DNA from: Rhodocytophaga rosea
Lineage (GTDB): Bacteria > Bacteroidota > Bacteroidia > Cytophagales > 172606-1
Assembly: GCF_010119975.1 (NCBI RefSeq)
Contig: NZ_CP048222.1
Coordinates: 8,346,501 to 8,410,500 of the forward strand
Direction: 5' to 3'
Length of the DNA: 64,000 bases
A program made the translations under genes and the position numbers. This document shows positions 35,915 to 45,850 of the stretch, in pieces. The notes under the pieces are model-generated. The model was not told where the DNA came from, made no database searches, and saw nothing but the letters and a program-made list of their open reading frames with translations. Position 1 is the first letter of the stretch; the number at the start of each line of letters is the position of its first letter.

Positions 35915-38428
35915 ATGCTCCAACCCTGCGTTTTGAAACCGGCCATTAGGTTTATTTTCATTGGAATGTGTTTAACCTTGCTATTTTTTCCTGCCTTTTC
36001 CCAAAACATCAGCGGATTTATAAAAGATGAAAATAATAATCCAGTGGCTTTTGCCAACGTATTTGTCCGGGAACTTAATACTGGTACAGCCACAGATGCG
36101 AAGGGGTATTATTTTCTTTCCATAGATCCTGGAGTATACAACCTGGTATATTCCTCTATTGGCTACCAGCCTAAAACGATTCAGGTCATTATTTCAGATA
36201 AGCCGCTCAAACAGGATATGATATTGCCTGCTTCCAATGCCCAGTTAAATGAAGTAGTTGTAAAAGCCAGCCGCAAAGATCCGGCTTATGAAATTATTCA
36301 ACATGTGATTGACAACAAAGAAAAGTTCCTCACGCAGGTAAAAACGGCCAGAACCCAGGTATATTTGAGAGCTACAGAAGTGATTGATGTAAAGAAAAAG
36401 AAAGCTCAGGCAGATAAAGAAGAAGCGGAAGAATCCTCCAAAGAAGGCCCTCCCCTTGACCAGTTTGCCGCAGAAAAGAAAAAGGAAGAAGAACGCTTGC
36501 AACGCATCAATATGGTGGAAATGCAACTCACGCTGAATTTTCAATATCCTGATCAATATAAAGAAGAACGGACAGGCTTTAAAGCCTATGGCAGCAAAGA
36601 AGGGTTATTTATTCCGGTTTTTAATGAATCAGATTTTAACTTTTACCAGAACCTGGTATATCTGAAAGGCATTTCTGAAGTGCCTGTTATTTCACCGGTA
36701 AGTAAACTGGCTGTATTGTCGTATAAGTATAAGCTGGAAGAGGTATTGGTAGAAAATACGCAAGTCGTATATAAAATCAGGGTAACACCCCGGAAAACCG
36801 GAGATGCCACTTGCAAAGGGATTTTGTATATCAATGATAGCACCTGGAACATTAACCGGCTGGAACTCACGCTTGAAAAAGGTGGCTTGAAATTCTACGA
36901 TGCCTTTACCATTAAGCAAACGTATCAGAATATGGGTGAAGAAGTATGGATTCCATCCAGGCAGGAATTTATATACCAGACAAAAGCCGGTGCCAAATCA
37001 TTTCAGGGAAATACCGTTTGGGTGTTTACCGATTTTCAGAAAGATTATGTATTTCCTCCTAAGTTCTTCGGCAATGAAGTATCCATTACCACCAAAGAAG
37101 CATATGAAAGAGATTCTTCTTACTGGAAAAGTGCCAGGGCAGAACCACTCACAATAGACCAGCAAAAAGTGATTGCTTACCGGGATAGTGTGGAAGCCGC
37201 CCATAAAACGAAAGCATATCTGGATTCGGTGGAAACCAGATTCAATAAAATTACGGTCGGAGAAGTATTGTACCATGGCGTAGGTTTCCGGAAAGAGGCC
37301 ACTAAGCGCAATATTTACATCTCTCCCCTGTTGAGTCTGATCAATTTTGAAGTGATTGGCGGTTTCCGGCTGGGTCCGTATGTTTCGTATTTCCGCAGAT
37401 TTGAAAATGGCAGGCGCTTGTATACCTCTGCCTCTTTTTCCATCGGCCTGAAAAACACCGACTGGCAAGGCAGTATTGGCTTCTGGACCAGATATCAACC
37501 CTACCGCCTGGGCGATGTATCGGTACGTGCCGGACGGTCGTTTCATTCCATTAACAGCTTTGATGCCTACCTCAACCAGCTCCGTATTTCCAATTATATT
37601 TTGCATGAGCATGTAGATCTGTTTCACCGGATTGAACTGGTAAACGGCCTGTATTTAGGTACAGAACTAGGTTTTCATAACCGGCATTCGGTAGAAGATT
37701 ATGACCGCACATCTATCATCAACCGGGTGATTGATGAAGATGATCCCCTAGTTTTTGAAAATTACCAGGCTCTGATCAGTACTGTACGCCTGGCGTATAC
37801 GCCTAAGCAGCGGTTTATGAGCGAACCTAACCAGAAAGTAGTATTAGGCAGCAAGTTTCCTACTTTCAGCATCAGCCACCGGAGAGGCTGGAACGGCTTA
37901 TTGACGAGCGACGTAAATTTTGATTATATAGAACTAGGCATTGAACAAAACCTGCTGCTGGGTACATTGGGCAATTCCAGATATGCGCTGATGGCCGGAA
38001 AGTTTGTAAATACGAAAAACCTGCCCTATGTAGACCTGAAGCGCTTCCGCCAGTCAGACCCATATTTGTATTCCGATCCGCTCCATTCCTTCCAACTATT
38101 GGACACTTCCCTTTCAGCCACCGGGCTTTTTCTGGAAGGCCATTATATTCATCATTTCAACGGAGCCATGATCAATAACCTGCCATTGATCAAAAAAACC
38201 AAGATCCGTACGGTCGCTGGTGCCGGTGCGATGTGGATTCAGCAAAGTAATTATAGATATGAAGAAGTATTTGGAGGTATTGAGCGGATATTTAAACTCG
38301 GTGCCAGGCGAAGGCTGCGGCTAGGCGTATATGGTGTAATTTCACAAACCAATCACAGGGCTCCGGAAACAGGCTACAAAATCTCCTTCGATATTATTGA
38401 TACCTGGAAACGGGAATGGAGTTATTAA
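35915..38428 (+). CDS. DUF5686 outer-membrane protein with carboxypeptidase-like regulatory domain
   Basis: 837 residues from ATG 35915 (the TTG at 35897 is an alternative). Signal peptide to about residue 29 (AFSQ). A CarboxypepD_reg-like beta-sandwich covers about 30-115 (ISGFIKDENNNPVAFANVFV). The remainder is DUF5686: it begins with KASRKDPAYEIIQHVIDNKEKF, has a Lys/Glu-rich insertion near 165-200 and ends in an amphipathic, strand-rich barrel-like region with an aromatic last residue (REWSY). The aromatic end is typical of outer-membrane barrels. It is 231 bp after the STN protein; cotranscription is possible. Confidence 0.88.
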   Translation: MLQPCVLKPAIRFIFIGMCLTLLFFPAFSQNISGFIKDENNNPVAFANVFVRELNTGTATDAKGYYFLSIDPGVYNLVYSSIGYQPKTIQVIISDKPLKQDMILPASNAQLNEVVVKASRKDPAYEIIQHVIDNKEKFLTQVKTARTQVYLRATEVIDVKKKKAQADKEEAEESSKEGPPLDQFAAEKKKEEERLQRINMVEMQLTLNFQYPDQYKEERTGFKAYGSKEGLFIPVFNESDFNFYQNLVYLKGISEVPVISPVSKLAVLSYKYKLEEVLVENTQVVYKIRVTPRKTGDATCKGILYINDSTWNINRLELTLEKGGLKFYDAFTIKQTYQNMGEEVWIPSRQEFIYQTKAGAKSFQGNTVWVFTDFQKDYVFPPKFFGNEVSITTKEAYERDSSYWKSARAEPLTIDQQKVIAYRDSVEAAHKTKAYLDSVETRFNKITVGEVLYHGVGFRKEATKRNIYISPLLSLINFEVIGGFRLGPYVSYFRRFENGRRLYTSASFSIGLKNTDWQGSIGFWTRYQPYRLGDVSVRAGRSFHSINSFDAYLNQLRISNYILHEHVDLFHRIELVNGLYLGTELGFHNRHSVEDYDRTSIINRVIDEDDPLVFENYQALISTVRLAYTPKQRFMSEPNQKVVLGSKFPTFSISHRRGWNGLLTSDVNFDYIELGIEQNLLLGTLGNSRYALMAGKFVNTKNLPYVDLKRFRQSDPYLYSDPLHSFQLLDTSLSATGLFLEGHYIHHFNGAMINNLPLIKKTKIRTVAGAGAMWIQQSNYRYEEVFGGIERIFKLGARRRLRLGVYGVISQTNHRAPETGYKISFDIIDTWKREWSY

Positions 38429-38438
38429 TATTTCGATT

Positions 38439-38467
38439 GTTGTTAGTTGGTTGTTATTGGTTGTTAG
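38439..38467. repeat. Short degenerate tandem repeat
   Basis: Three copies of a TTGTTAKTTGG-like unit of about 10 bp follow each other after the DUF5686 stop. It has no T run and no hairpin. Confidence 0.45.
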
Positions 38468-38534
38468 GCAGACATTACGAATTAGATGCAAGGTAATGAC
38501 TAAAAATTAACAGAAATAAATTTAGCCCGTTTGA

Positions 38535-39479
38535 TTAAATACACTCATTCCGTACAGGAATATTATGGGTCTCCAGTTTTGCTTTGAGTGCAAGCCAAGT
38601 TTTATCTCTTAAAGTTCCAGCCGGATAGAGTGCCGTTCTGAAATCTTTGGTAATCATCCGCAAACAATTAGGTAAATTCCCACGTGTTTCAAATACAATT
38701 TCATGTATATCTGCCAGTCTGTATGCTTTGTTTATCCAGATCAGGTTATGATTATTTACCACAAAATAAGTCTGTGATACTTTATAATAATGCATTTGCC
38801 AGGAAAGGAAAAAGAACCAATATAAAGCAACTAACACTAAAAATAACCCTCCCCAGTCTGTCTTTAAATGATCAGTTATAATAAACGTATAGACAATCGT
38901 ACCAAATATTAGCCAAAGGCTTATTCTCTTTAATGAAAGGAACTGATTTCCTTTGAAGGTATCGAACCATTCCTGGCTGAATTCGGATGTGTGAATCTGT
39001 AGTATTTTTTTCCTGGAATAACTTTTATTATCAATTACAATCGTTTTTAAAAACGTTTTTATTTCCCATGCATTCTGATACATACTGTCATATATGTACC
39101 TGGTTTGCCCGTTACCAAATTGCAACTTGGCAGACTCCATATCATAACTAAAGAAAACTGAAAAACTTCTTTTGCCTGTAAATTCAATATGTTTCAAATC
39201 GGCCGACAAAAAAATCTCTTTATTAAATGAAATACTACTTGAATCAACCTGTATGATAGGGGCATTCTTATAATGTAAGTAAACACTATAATAGGACAAA
39301 TAATAAAATCCTATACTAAAAATGGGCACGAAATATAATTTTAGACTGAAACCATTTTCTTTATTCTCCACAAATAAAAACAGCAACAGTGTTGTGCCAA
39401 TGACAAAAAAGAAAAGGCAGGAGAAAATAATTATAAAGTAGAATTTAACTATATGTCTTCTAGAAAGTAGGGGTGTCAT
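38535..39479 (-). CDS. Hypothetical membrane protein with PH-like domains
   Basis: 314 residues. Two pairs of membrane helices (about 12-35 with 47-65, and about 187-203 with 210-230) are each followed by a soluble stretch that ends in strands like a bacterial PH domain (IQVDSSSISFNKEIFLSADLKHIEF; YFVVNNHNLIWINKAYRLADIHEIVF). The duplicated layout suggests an internal duplication. No family name can be given. It has its own transcript, convergent with DUF5686. Confidence 0.6.
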   Translation of the reverse strand: MTPLLSRRHIVKFYFIIIFSCLFFFVIGTTLLLFLFVENKENGFSLKLYFVPIFSIGFYYLSYYSVYLHYKNAPIIQVDSSSISFNKEIFLSADLKHIEFTGKRSFSVFFSYDMESAKLQFGNGQTRYIYDSMYQNAWEIKTFLKTIVIDNKSYSRKKILQIHTSEFSQEWFDTFKGNQFLSLKRISLWLIFGTIVYTFIITDHLKTDWGGLFLVLVALYWFFFLSWQMHYYKVSQTYFVVNNHNLIWINKAYRLADIHEIVFETRGNLPNCLRMITKDFRTALYPAGTLRDKTWLALKAKLETHNIPVRNECI

Positions 39480-39575
39480 AAAATGGCTTACTAATAAAGG
39501 CCTGGCAACAGCAAGTCTTTTCTGGTTTATTAAAATATCATGGGAAAGTAATCCAGCTTACATTCATGCTTTTTA

Positions 39576-40967
39576 CTAAAACCGCATGCCAATTACTAGC
39601 ACGTCATCAATCTGTTTGGTTTCTCCGCGCCAGCTATTAAAAGCCTGTTGAAGCTGTTCTTGCTGTGTAGCTATTCTTTCAGATTGGATGGATAAGAGTA
39701 GTTCCTGAAAAGGTTTATAGCGGAATTTCTTACCTTCTGGACCGCCAAACTGGTCGGCAAAACCGTCAGTAAATATATAGACAGCATCGCCAGGCAATAT
39801 TTCGAATGAATGATTGGTAAAGGGAGTTGTTTGCTTGCCAGGATACACTCCAATGGGTTGTTTGTCAGCCTTTATCTCCGTGACTTGTCCCTGCCGGATG
39901 AAATACATAGGATTAAAAGCTCCGGCATATTCCAATGTCTGTCTTTCCTGATCATAGCTGCATAAGGCAATATCCAGTCCTTCTTTGGCCTCTTCCGGAT
40001 TTCCGCTTTGTGCTAATGCCTTAATTACACCTTTTCTTAAAGTATCCAGTATCGCTCCAGGCTGAGTGATCCCTTTTTCATTTACCGTTTCGCTGAGCAG
40101 GGAACTGGCGATCATGCTCATAAATGCACCTGGCACCCCATGACCAGTACAATCAGCAGCAGCAATAACAGATTTGCCATTTTTGTGAGAAAACCAGTAA
40201 AAATCACCGCTTACAATATCTTTAGGAAGGTAGAATATAAAACTATCCGGTAAATGCTGCCGGATCAGGTCCTTTGATGGCAAAATAGCTAGCTGTATTC
40301 GTTTAGCATAATTAATACTCTGCGTAATGCTCTTATTCTTATGCTCAATTATATCTTTTTGCTCCAGCAATTGTGTATTTGTTTGCGCCAAGGCCATCCT
40401 GGCCATAATTTCTTTAATTGTGAGCGAATACCTGGTCTGAATCAATATAATGGTAAACACAGCAACTGTTGCCGTTAACATACCCCCATTTAACAAAATC
40501 TGTTCTAATGTAAGCTGGCTGAATAAAGCAAAAAAGATAATATTTGCAACGATAGATAAAACGACCATTAACACGGAATACACTGGTTTCCAGAGTACCA
40601 GCATGCCTACGCCAATAAATAAAGCAATATAGGCAAATGTATGTTTCTGAATATCCGCTGCTCCCATTACAGAATACATGTACGCGTTCTGCAGGGAAAT
40701 ACCGATTACAGGTACAAATATCAACGCTTCTGCGCTTAACCTTAATTGTTTTTTTAATATAAGCGCCAGAACCGTTAGTAAAGCAACGCCAATCCTGATG
40801 GTGAAAAAGATTTTCCAGTAAGCTGGCAATGTAAAATAATCGCCAATTACCCAAATGGGATTTAGTACAATAGCGACCCAGCAGCCAATTACATGATATT
40901 TTTGAGCTGTTTGTCTAAGCTCTTCCTGCCAGTCAGCAGAGAAGTTTAATGATACTTGTTCAGCCAT
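39576..40967 (-). CDS. Membrane-bound SpoIIE/PP2C-type serine phosphatase
   Basis: 463 residues. Six hydrophobic helices occupy about 28-195 with no extracellular domain of note, a coiled coil spans about 195-225 (LAQTNTQLLEQKDIIEHKNKS) and the phosphatase spans about 230-462. The metal-binding DCTGHGVPGAFMSMI segment and VSGDFYWF and FTDGFADQ are all present, so it should be active. Such proteins in Bacteroidota dephosphorylate anti-sigma-factor antagonists or act in stress pathways; no antagonist or kinase is adjacent. Confidence 0.88.
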   Translation of the reverse strand: MAEQVSLNFSADWQEELRQTAQKYHVIGCWVAIVLNPIWVIGDYFTLPAYWKIFFTIRIGVALLTVLALILKKQLRLSAEALIFVPVIGISLQNAYMYSVMGAADIQKHTFAYIALFIGVGMLVLWKPVYSVLMVVLSIVANIIFFALFSQLTLEQILLNGGMLTATVAVFTIILIQTRYSLTIKEIMARMALAQTNTQLLEQKDIIEHKNKSITQSINYAKRIQLAILPSKDLIRQHLPDSFIFYLPKDIVSGDFYWFSHKNGKSVIAAADCTGHGVPGAFMSMIASSLLSETVNEKGITQPGAILDTLRKGVIKALAQSGNPEEAKEGLDIALCSYDQERQTLEYAGAFNPMYFIRQGQVTEIKADKQPIGVYPGKQTTPFTNHSFEILPGDAVYIFTDGFADQFGGPEGKKFRYKPFQELLLSIQSERIATQQEQLQQAFNSWRGETKQIDDVLVIGMRF

Positions 40968-41826
40968 GTTTTGTAGGGAAAGTAACTATAGAAATTCAAC
41001 GATAAATTTCTAAAAGAGCAGATAACACTGATGCTATATGAAGTTACAAATACATATATAAGACATTGCCTTTTTATGATTCCTGTTTAGCAGGCTGGAT
41101 TCATACGCTTGTAATAAATGAGTTGTAATGCGTATAAATTAAAAAACATATGCCCGTTTTATCATGGCAATAAGAGGTTGTGAATAAATTTATTAAACCG
41201 ATCCTTCACAAATTTCAGCGATCGTTAATCATGCCCTGAATGTGGCAGAATATAATTATAGGTATGTACTAATTTTACCGAACGCAAGTGCATCACCTAC
41301 CTGTTAATGAGAGTTTCTGAGAGTATTGCCCTACAATCACAATTAAGCAATAATATATTGGGCAGTTATAATTTGCTTCAAATCTTTTGCTTAAACCAAT
41401 TCATCACAGAACCGTTTATTATAAAATATACATTCTTAGGCATATTATGTTTTGCATATAACACTCAGTAAAAATTATAATAAAAGCGCCAATGAATTGA
41501 TATAACTAACATTTAACTCAATTATAATTTATTTGGTTGATTACACATGTGTGTCATATTATTATGGAATAAACTTTTATTTCATGCTTTTATCCACAGG
41601 TAAATTTTTTATTCAAAAGATTAATTAAAACAATATTTATGAAAAAATAAATATTTAACTGTAAATCAGATATTTACAAAGAGAGAAAATAATTATAATA
41701 CAATTTTATATTTCTATATAACAACTACTGAATTGATTTAATCCAAATTTTTTTCTAACAAATAAAATAATCTAAAATTATCCTCGTTCTCATAGAGAAT
41801 TTTTAACCCTTAAATCCTTAATTACA
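40968..41826. other. Long gene-free AT-rich region
   Basis: 859 bp without an open frame of more than about 60 codons that looks coding, increasingly AT-rich toward the right (near 41460-41780). No tRNA, terminator or strong inverted repeat was seen. It is large for this genome region and must hold the promoter of the 87-residue secreted protein; it could hide an unrecognised RNA. Confidence 0.4.
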
Positions 41827-42090
41827 ATGAAAAAATTATTTTTCACCGTTGCCTTAGCGGCAGCTTTTATGACAGCACAAGCACAGGACGACACAAAATC
41901 TACATCTGGAGAGACTCAACCCAAAACTCAGACTGAAACAAGCCCAACTAAAAAGTCTGATAAAAAGATGGATAAGAGTTCAGATGATGCGAAGTCTACC
42001 TCTGGCGCAGGAACTACAACTGATACAACATTATCAGCTCCAACTACACCGGTAGATACTACCCGTAAAAAACCTGAAGATGAAGAATAG
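41827..42090 (+). CDS. Small secreted Thr/Ser/Lys-rich low-complexity protein
   Basis: 87 residues: signal peptide 1-20 (AQA/QDD), then a tail made almost only of T, S, K, D, P and E, with repeated DDTKSTSG / DDAKSTSG and pairs of threonines (TTTDTTLSAPTTPVDTT). The mature part should be disordered and is exported through Sec to the periplasm. No cysteine, so not a lipoprotein. It is a monocistronic unit between an 859-bp gene-free stretch and a perfect terminator. The combination of good signal peptide and terminator makes it a real gene although no family is known. Confidence 0.75.
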   Translation: MKKLFFTVALAAAFMTAQAQDDTKSTSGETQPKTQTETSPTKKSDKKMDKSSDDAKSTSGAGTTTDTTLSAPTTPVDTTRKKPEDEE

Positions 42091-42194
42091 GGAATTACTT
42101 GCCTGCCTGGCAGGTAAATAATTTATTGCTTTTACGGAATAGAATCTAATGCGTCAGTACCTATTAAAAGGAATAACCGTTTCTATTCTATATG

Positions 42195-42228
42195 ATACCA
42201 GATGGTAAATTACCATCTGGTATTTTTT
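42195..42228 (+). terminator. Strong intrinsic terminator after the small secreted protein
   Basis: ATACCAGATGGT (42195-42206) and its perfect complement ACCATCTGGTAT (42212-42223) form a 12-bp stem with loop AAATT, followed by a run of T (42223-42228). Confidence 0.85.
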
Positions 42229-42338
42229 CGTTTAAATCCTCACCGTTTACCATACTAGCCTGCCATAGTTTCTGAGCTTTCCTTACCTAAGGGTATTTCA
42301 ATTTGTTATATTGCCTGACATTCCCTAACGCCTGCAAT

Positions 42339-44764
42339 ATGATTTCTCAACCGAAAATTTCTGTATTTCTGATCATTCTGATAGGTGCTTGCCTCATTCA
42401 ATGTAAACAGGATGTGGACCATCAAAACAATAACCTGCCATCGTTGATGGCAGAAGTAGAAAGCATCTCTGGAAAAAAACAATATCTTGCCTCCCCATTT
42501 GTAACCGCAGGTGACAGGGTATACATGGTCGGCCATCAGGATGGGCAGTTTCCCGATTTAGGCTGGCATGTTACCGGCGAAATGGGAGGTATATGGAACC
42601 ATCCCATCAAATTAATGGACGGATTTACTGTTTCACTGCAAGCCAATGGGCAATCCTATTGCTTAGCGCAGGCAGATACTTTTGTAAATTATCCATTTGC
42701 CAATAAACATATTTATCACTCTACTCCTGCCGGAATCAGGGTGGAACGGTTTCAGTTTGTACCCGATAGCATACAGGCTATTCTTGTAGAATTCACTTTA
42801 TATAACGAATCCTCTGTAGAGAAAGAAATTGTATTTGAGTTCAATGGAATGGTCGATTTACGCCCCGTATGGCTGGGTGAACGGACGAACATGAATGATG
42901 CCGGAGATTTTTCCAGCTGGGATGAAGCAACCAAAAGTATGGTAGCCAAAGACAGCAGCAATAGCTGGTATGTAGTATATGGGTCTACCCTTTCACCTCA
43001 AAAGCACCAGATTGGTAGCCAAACGTGTGATTTTAAACGTATAGGCAAAGGCACCAATGCATCACTAAGTTACTCTTTACATATTCCTCCCAAGGGAAGT
43101 ATAAGCTTACCCATAACTATTGCTGGCTCTTACCAGTCACTGGAAGATGCAAAAGCAGCATTTGAAAAGGTTCAGAAAAATCCTGTTCAATTATTACAAC
43201 AGAAAAAAGCCAGGTACGCAACCATTGCTCAAACGGCACAATTAACGATTCCGGATAAAAATCTCGAACAAGCATTCCGGTGGGTAAAATATAATACAGA
43301 CTGGCTTGTGAGAGATGTGCCTGAAACAGGCCGGGGTTTAACAGCGGGTTTACCGGATTATCCCTGGTGGTTTGGTGCAGATAGTGAATATGCCTTACAG
43401 GGAGCCATTGCTACCGGACGAAAAGATCTGGTATACCAGACAATTGATGCGCTCTATCAGATATCCGAAAATGCGAATGGAAACGGACGCATCATTCATG
43501 AAGTTTCTACCAATGGTGCTGTATTTAATCCCGGAAACATCAATGAAACACCCCAGTTTGCTTCTCTTATCTGGTTTGTATACCAATGGACAGGCGACAA
43601 AGCTTTTTTGCAGAAATATTATCCGGTTGTAAAAAAAGGGTTAGACTGGCTGTTGAGGGAAAATGATACAGATAAAAATCTCTTGCCGGATGGTTTTGGT
43701 ATGATGGAAATTCATGGCCTAAACAGTGAAATGATAGACGTGGCAGTGTACACACAAAAGGCTTTTGCTAATGCTGCACAAATGGCGGAACTCATGGGTG
43801 AAAAAGAAATTGCCAGCTCGTATCGTAACAAGGCGGATACTTTACGCAAAAAAATCAATTCTGAATTCTGGGTACCTGAAGCCAATTCTTACGCAGATTT
43901 TGTGGGTACGGCTACACAAGCCAGTCACCTGATAAATGATGCGATTGTCCGGGCAGATACACTGAAAAAGCCATGGGCAGTGAAAGAATTACAGGAAACT
44001 AAAAATAAAGTAAAAAATTATCCGGCAACAAAAAAACAAGGTTTTGTACTCCACCATAACTGGGTTGTAAACACACCTATGGAAACTGGGATTGCCGACA
44101 CAAGTAAAGCATTATCCGCTCTAGAAACCGGAAGCCAGTTTGTAAATCCTTATGGCATGTTTGTAACCGGCATAGACCGGGATGAAAGTGCCGGTAAAGA
44201 TGAAAGCTCCTTTGCAGCTGGTAAAAAGATATTTTCATATACCGGGGCAGTTATGACCTTACCTACAGGTGTTCAGGCTATTTCTGAGAATAATTATGGT
44301 CGTCCGGATAAAGCCTTGGATTATCTGCAACGCATGACTAAAACATTTGGCTATGCCTTCCGGGGTCTATTTATGAAGTATCGCCGGATTATGGGATGAC
44401 TACACAAGCCTGGAATATTTACAGTTATGCTGTTCCAATTATAATCCAATTTTTTGGCATTAAACCCAGGGCTTTTGAAAAAACAATCTACATTCAGCCA
44501 CAGATGCCTTCCGGATGGGAAAATGCTAAGTTAAATAATAGCTTGGTAGGTGATAATTCAATCTCTATCTCTTACCAGCGTAAAGCAAATTCCCTGCAAT
44601 TTGATATAAAGCAAAGCAAATCTGACTGGAAACTAGTACTCGCTTTTCCGGCAGGGAAGTATAATCAATGGCAGGTAAATGGAAAAACAGAATCCCCTCA
44701 TACACAAGATAATTTGCAATTTTTAGAGATAAGTGGGCAAAAGGCACAATTAATTTTGAAGTAA
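42339..44764 (+). CDS. Lipoprotein glycoside hydrolase (glycogen-debranching-like, six-hairpin fold), frameshifted
   Basis: Signal peptide with lipobox LIQC puts the protein in a membrane as a lipoprotein (ATG 42339; a 12-codon TTG extension is rejected). A beta-sandwich N-terminal domain (about 30-270) precedes an (alpha/alpha)6 catalytic barrel (about 290-720) with LPDYPWWFGADSEYALQGA and MEIHGLNSEMIDVAVYTQKAF, as in amylo-alpha-1,6-glucosidase-like enzymes. The frame stops at 44399, but the next frame (to 44764) continues the protein: one extra base at CCGGGG (44360-44365) would give PGSIYEVSPDYGMTTQAWNIYSYAVPI in one reading. The full product would be about 808 residues. Substrate is unknown. 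A weak stem (44793-44805) with T7 follows as terminator. Confidence 0.75.
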
Positions 44765-44791
44765 AATTTTAGACCAGTCACTCTAAAAACC

Positions 44792-44823
44792 ACCAGATAA
44801 TCTGGTTTAAAAGGAGTTTTTTT
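44792..44823 (+). terminator. Weak terminator after the glycosidase gene
   Basis: ACCAGA/TCTGGT (44792-44806) with a TAA loop and a run of seven T at 44817-44823. The stem is only 6 bp and the T run is 10 bp away. Confidence 0.35.
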
Positions 44824-45306
44824 AGTGTTCCTTCTGGCTGTTTATTCAAAGTAAATCCATATGATTTTTAACTTTCTTTGTAGCTAATAAAGTCTTTAAG
44901 CAATTCAAAAAATAGAGGTAACTAGTATTTGAATATTTTTAGATAATAAGGCTGTTATAAATTCATTTATATTTTTTCCATTATATGTATTTAGCCTTAT
45001 TATTTATAATACAATACATATTAAGTCAATAAAAAAACCCTCATCATTTAATTTAACATCACAAGATATGTAATATATTTTCTAAACAAAAAGTCATATA
45101 ATTTCTACTGCGAATTACAAAAAGCCATGTATCATATTACTATAGTTCAATTTTTAATAGAGCTGTAAATTGCGGCTTATACTCCAAAAACCATAAATAA
45201 GGTAGGTTACTTTTTTAAAAATAATAGTATTAATCTTAAAAATCTTACATAATACAGTTTGGTAAGATATTTGAGATAAAGAAAACTATCTATAAACAGA
45301 TTTTTT
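44807..45306. other. AT-rich gene-free region
   Basis: About 500 bp, strongly AT-rich, no coding frame, no RNA or repeat recognised. It should hold the promoter for the 45307 gene. Confidence 0.4.
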
Positions 45307-45795
45307 ATGAACAACCAGGTACACAGAATCAAAACCATTGAAAAGATTAATACTTCTATTAATGAATGCCGTACAACTGAGCAGGTAGTTAGTATTGAAC
45401 AATTTCTGGATTTGTATTACAAAGTATTTCCGTTCGACCCACAATTTTTCAAGCAGGAATGGACGCTGGATACGCAGTTAAAAAACCGGAAGAAACACCT
45501 GGCTTTGCTCGATGATTCGGACTTTAGCTTAAGTGAGCAGAAAATGAGTTTACAGCGTTTGGATGCGTATGTACAGTCTGTATCTTTCAATAAATTAAGA
45601 AAAGAGTGGAAAGATCTGCGTTCACAACTCATTGGCATTGACACAAGCCGTTATCCTGCCTTGAGCGAAAACATTATTCATCTGCAATCTATGGAATATG
45701 GTAGCCTGCTGGTACAGGAAGTTCAGGATATGATCTATAAATTCAAACAGCGGATTTCCCCTCTATTTATGATGGTAAAACTTTACAACAAATAA
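45307..45795 (+). CDS. Hypothetical soluble protein
   Basis: 162 residues, helical throughout and without a signal peptide. Segments such as EQFLDLYYKVFPFDPQFFKQEW and QRLDAYVQSVSFNKLRKEWKDLR suggest a helical bundle. No family recognised. It ends at a strong bidirectional terminator facing the ViaA-like gene. Confidence 0.65.
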   Translation: MNNQVHRIKTIEKINTSINECRTTEQVVSIEQFLDLYYKVFPFDPQFFKQEWTLDTQLKNRKKHLALLDDSDFSLSEQKMSLQRLDAYVQSVSFNKLRKEWKDLRSQLIGIDTSRYPALSENIIHLQSMEYGSLLVQEVQDMIYKFKQRISPLFMMVKLYNK

Positions 45796-45819
45796 TTCAG
45801 ACGGTAACAGCTGTTTCAT

Positions 45820-45850
45820 AAAAGCCTTTACTGAAAAAGTAAAGGCTTTT
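45820..45850. terminator. Bidirectional intrinsic terminator
   Basis: AAAAGCCTTTACT (45820-45832) pairs perfectly with AGTAAAGGCTTTT (45838-45850), 13 bp, loop GAAAA. A and T runs at the ends let it serve both the gene at 45307 (+) and the gene at 45849 (-); its right end overlaps the stop of the latter. Confidence 0.85.
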
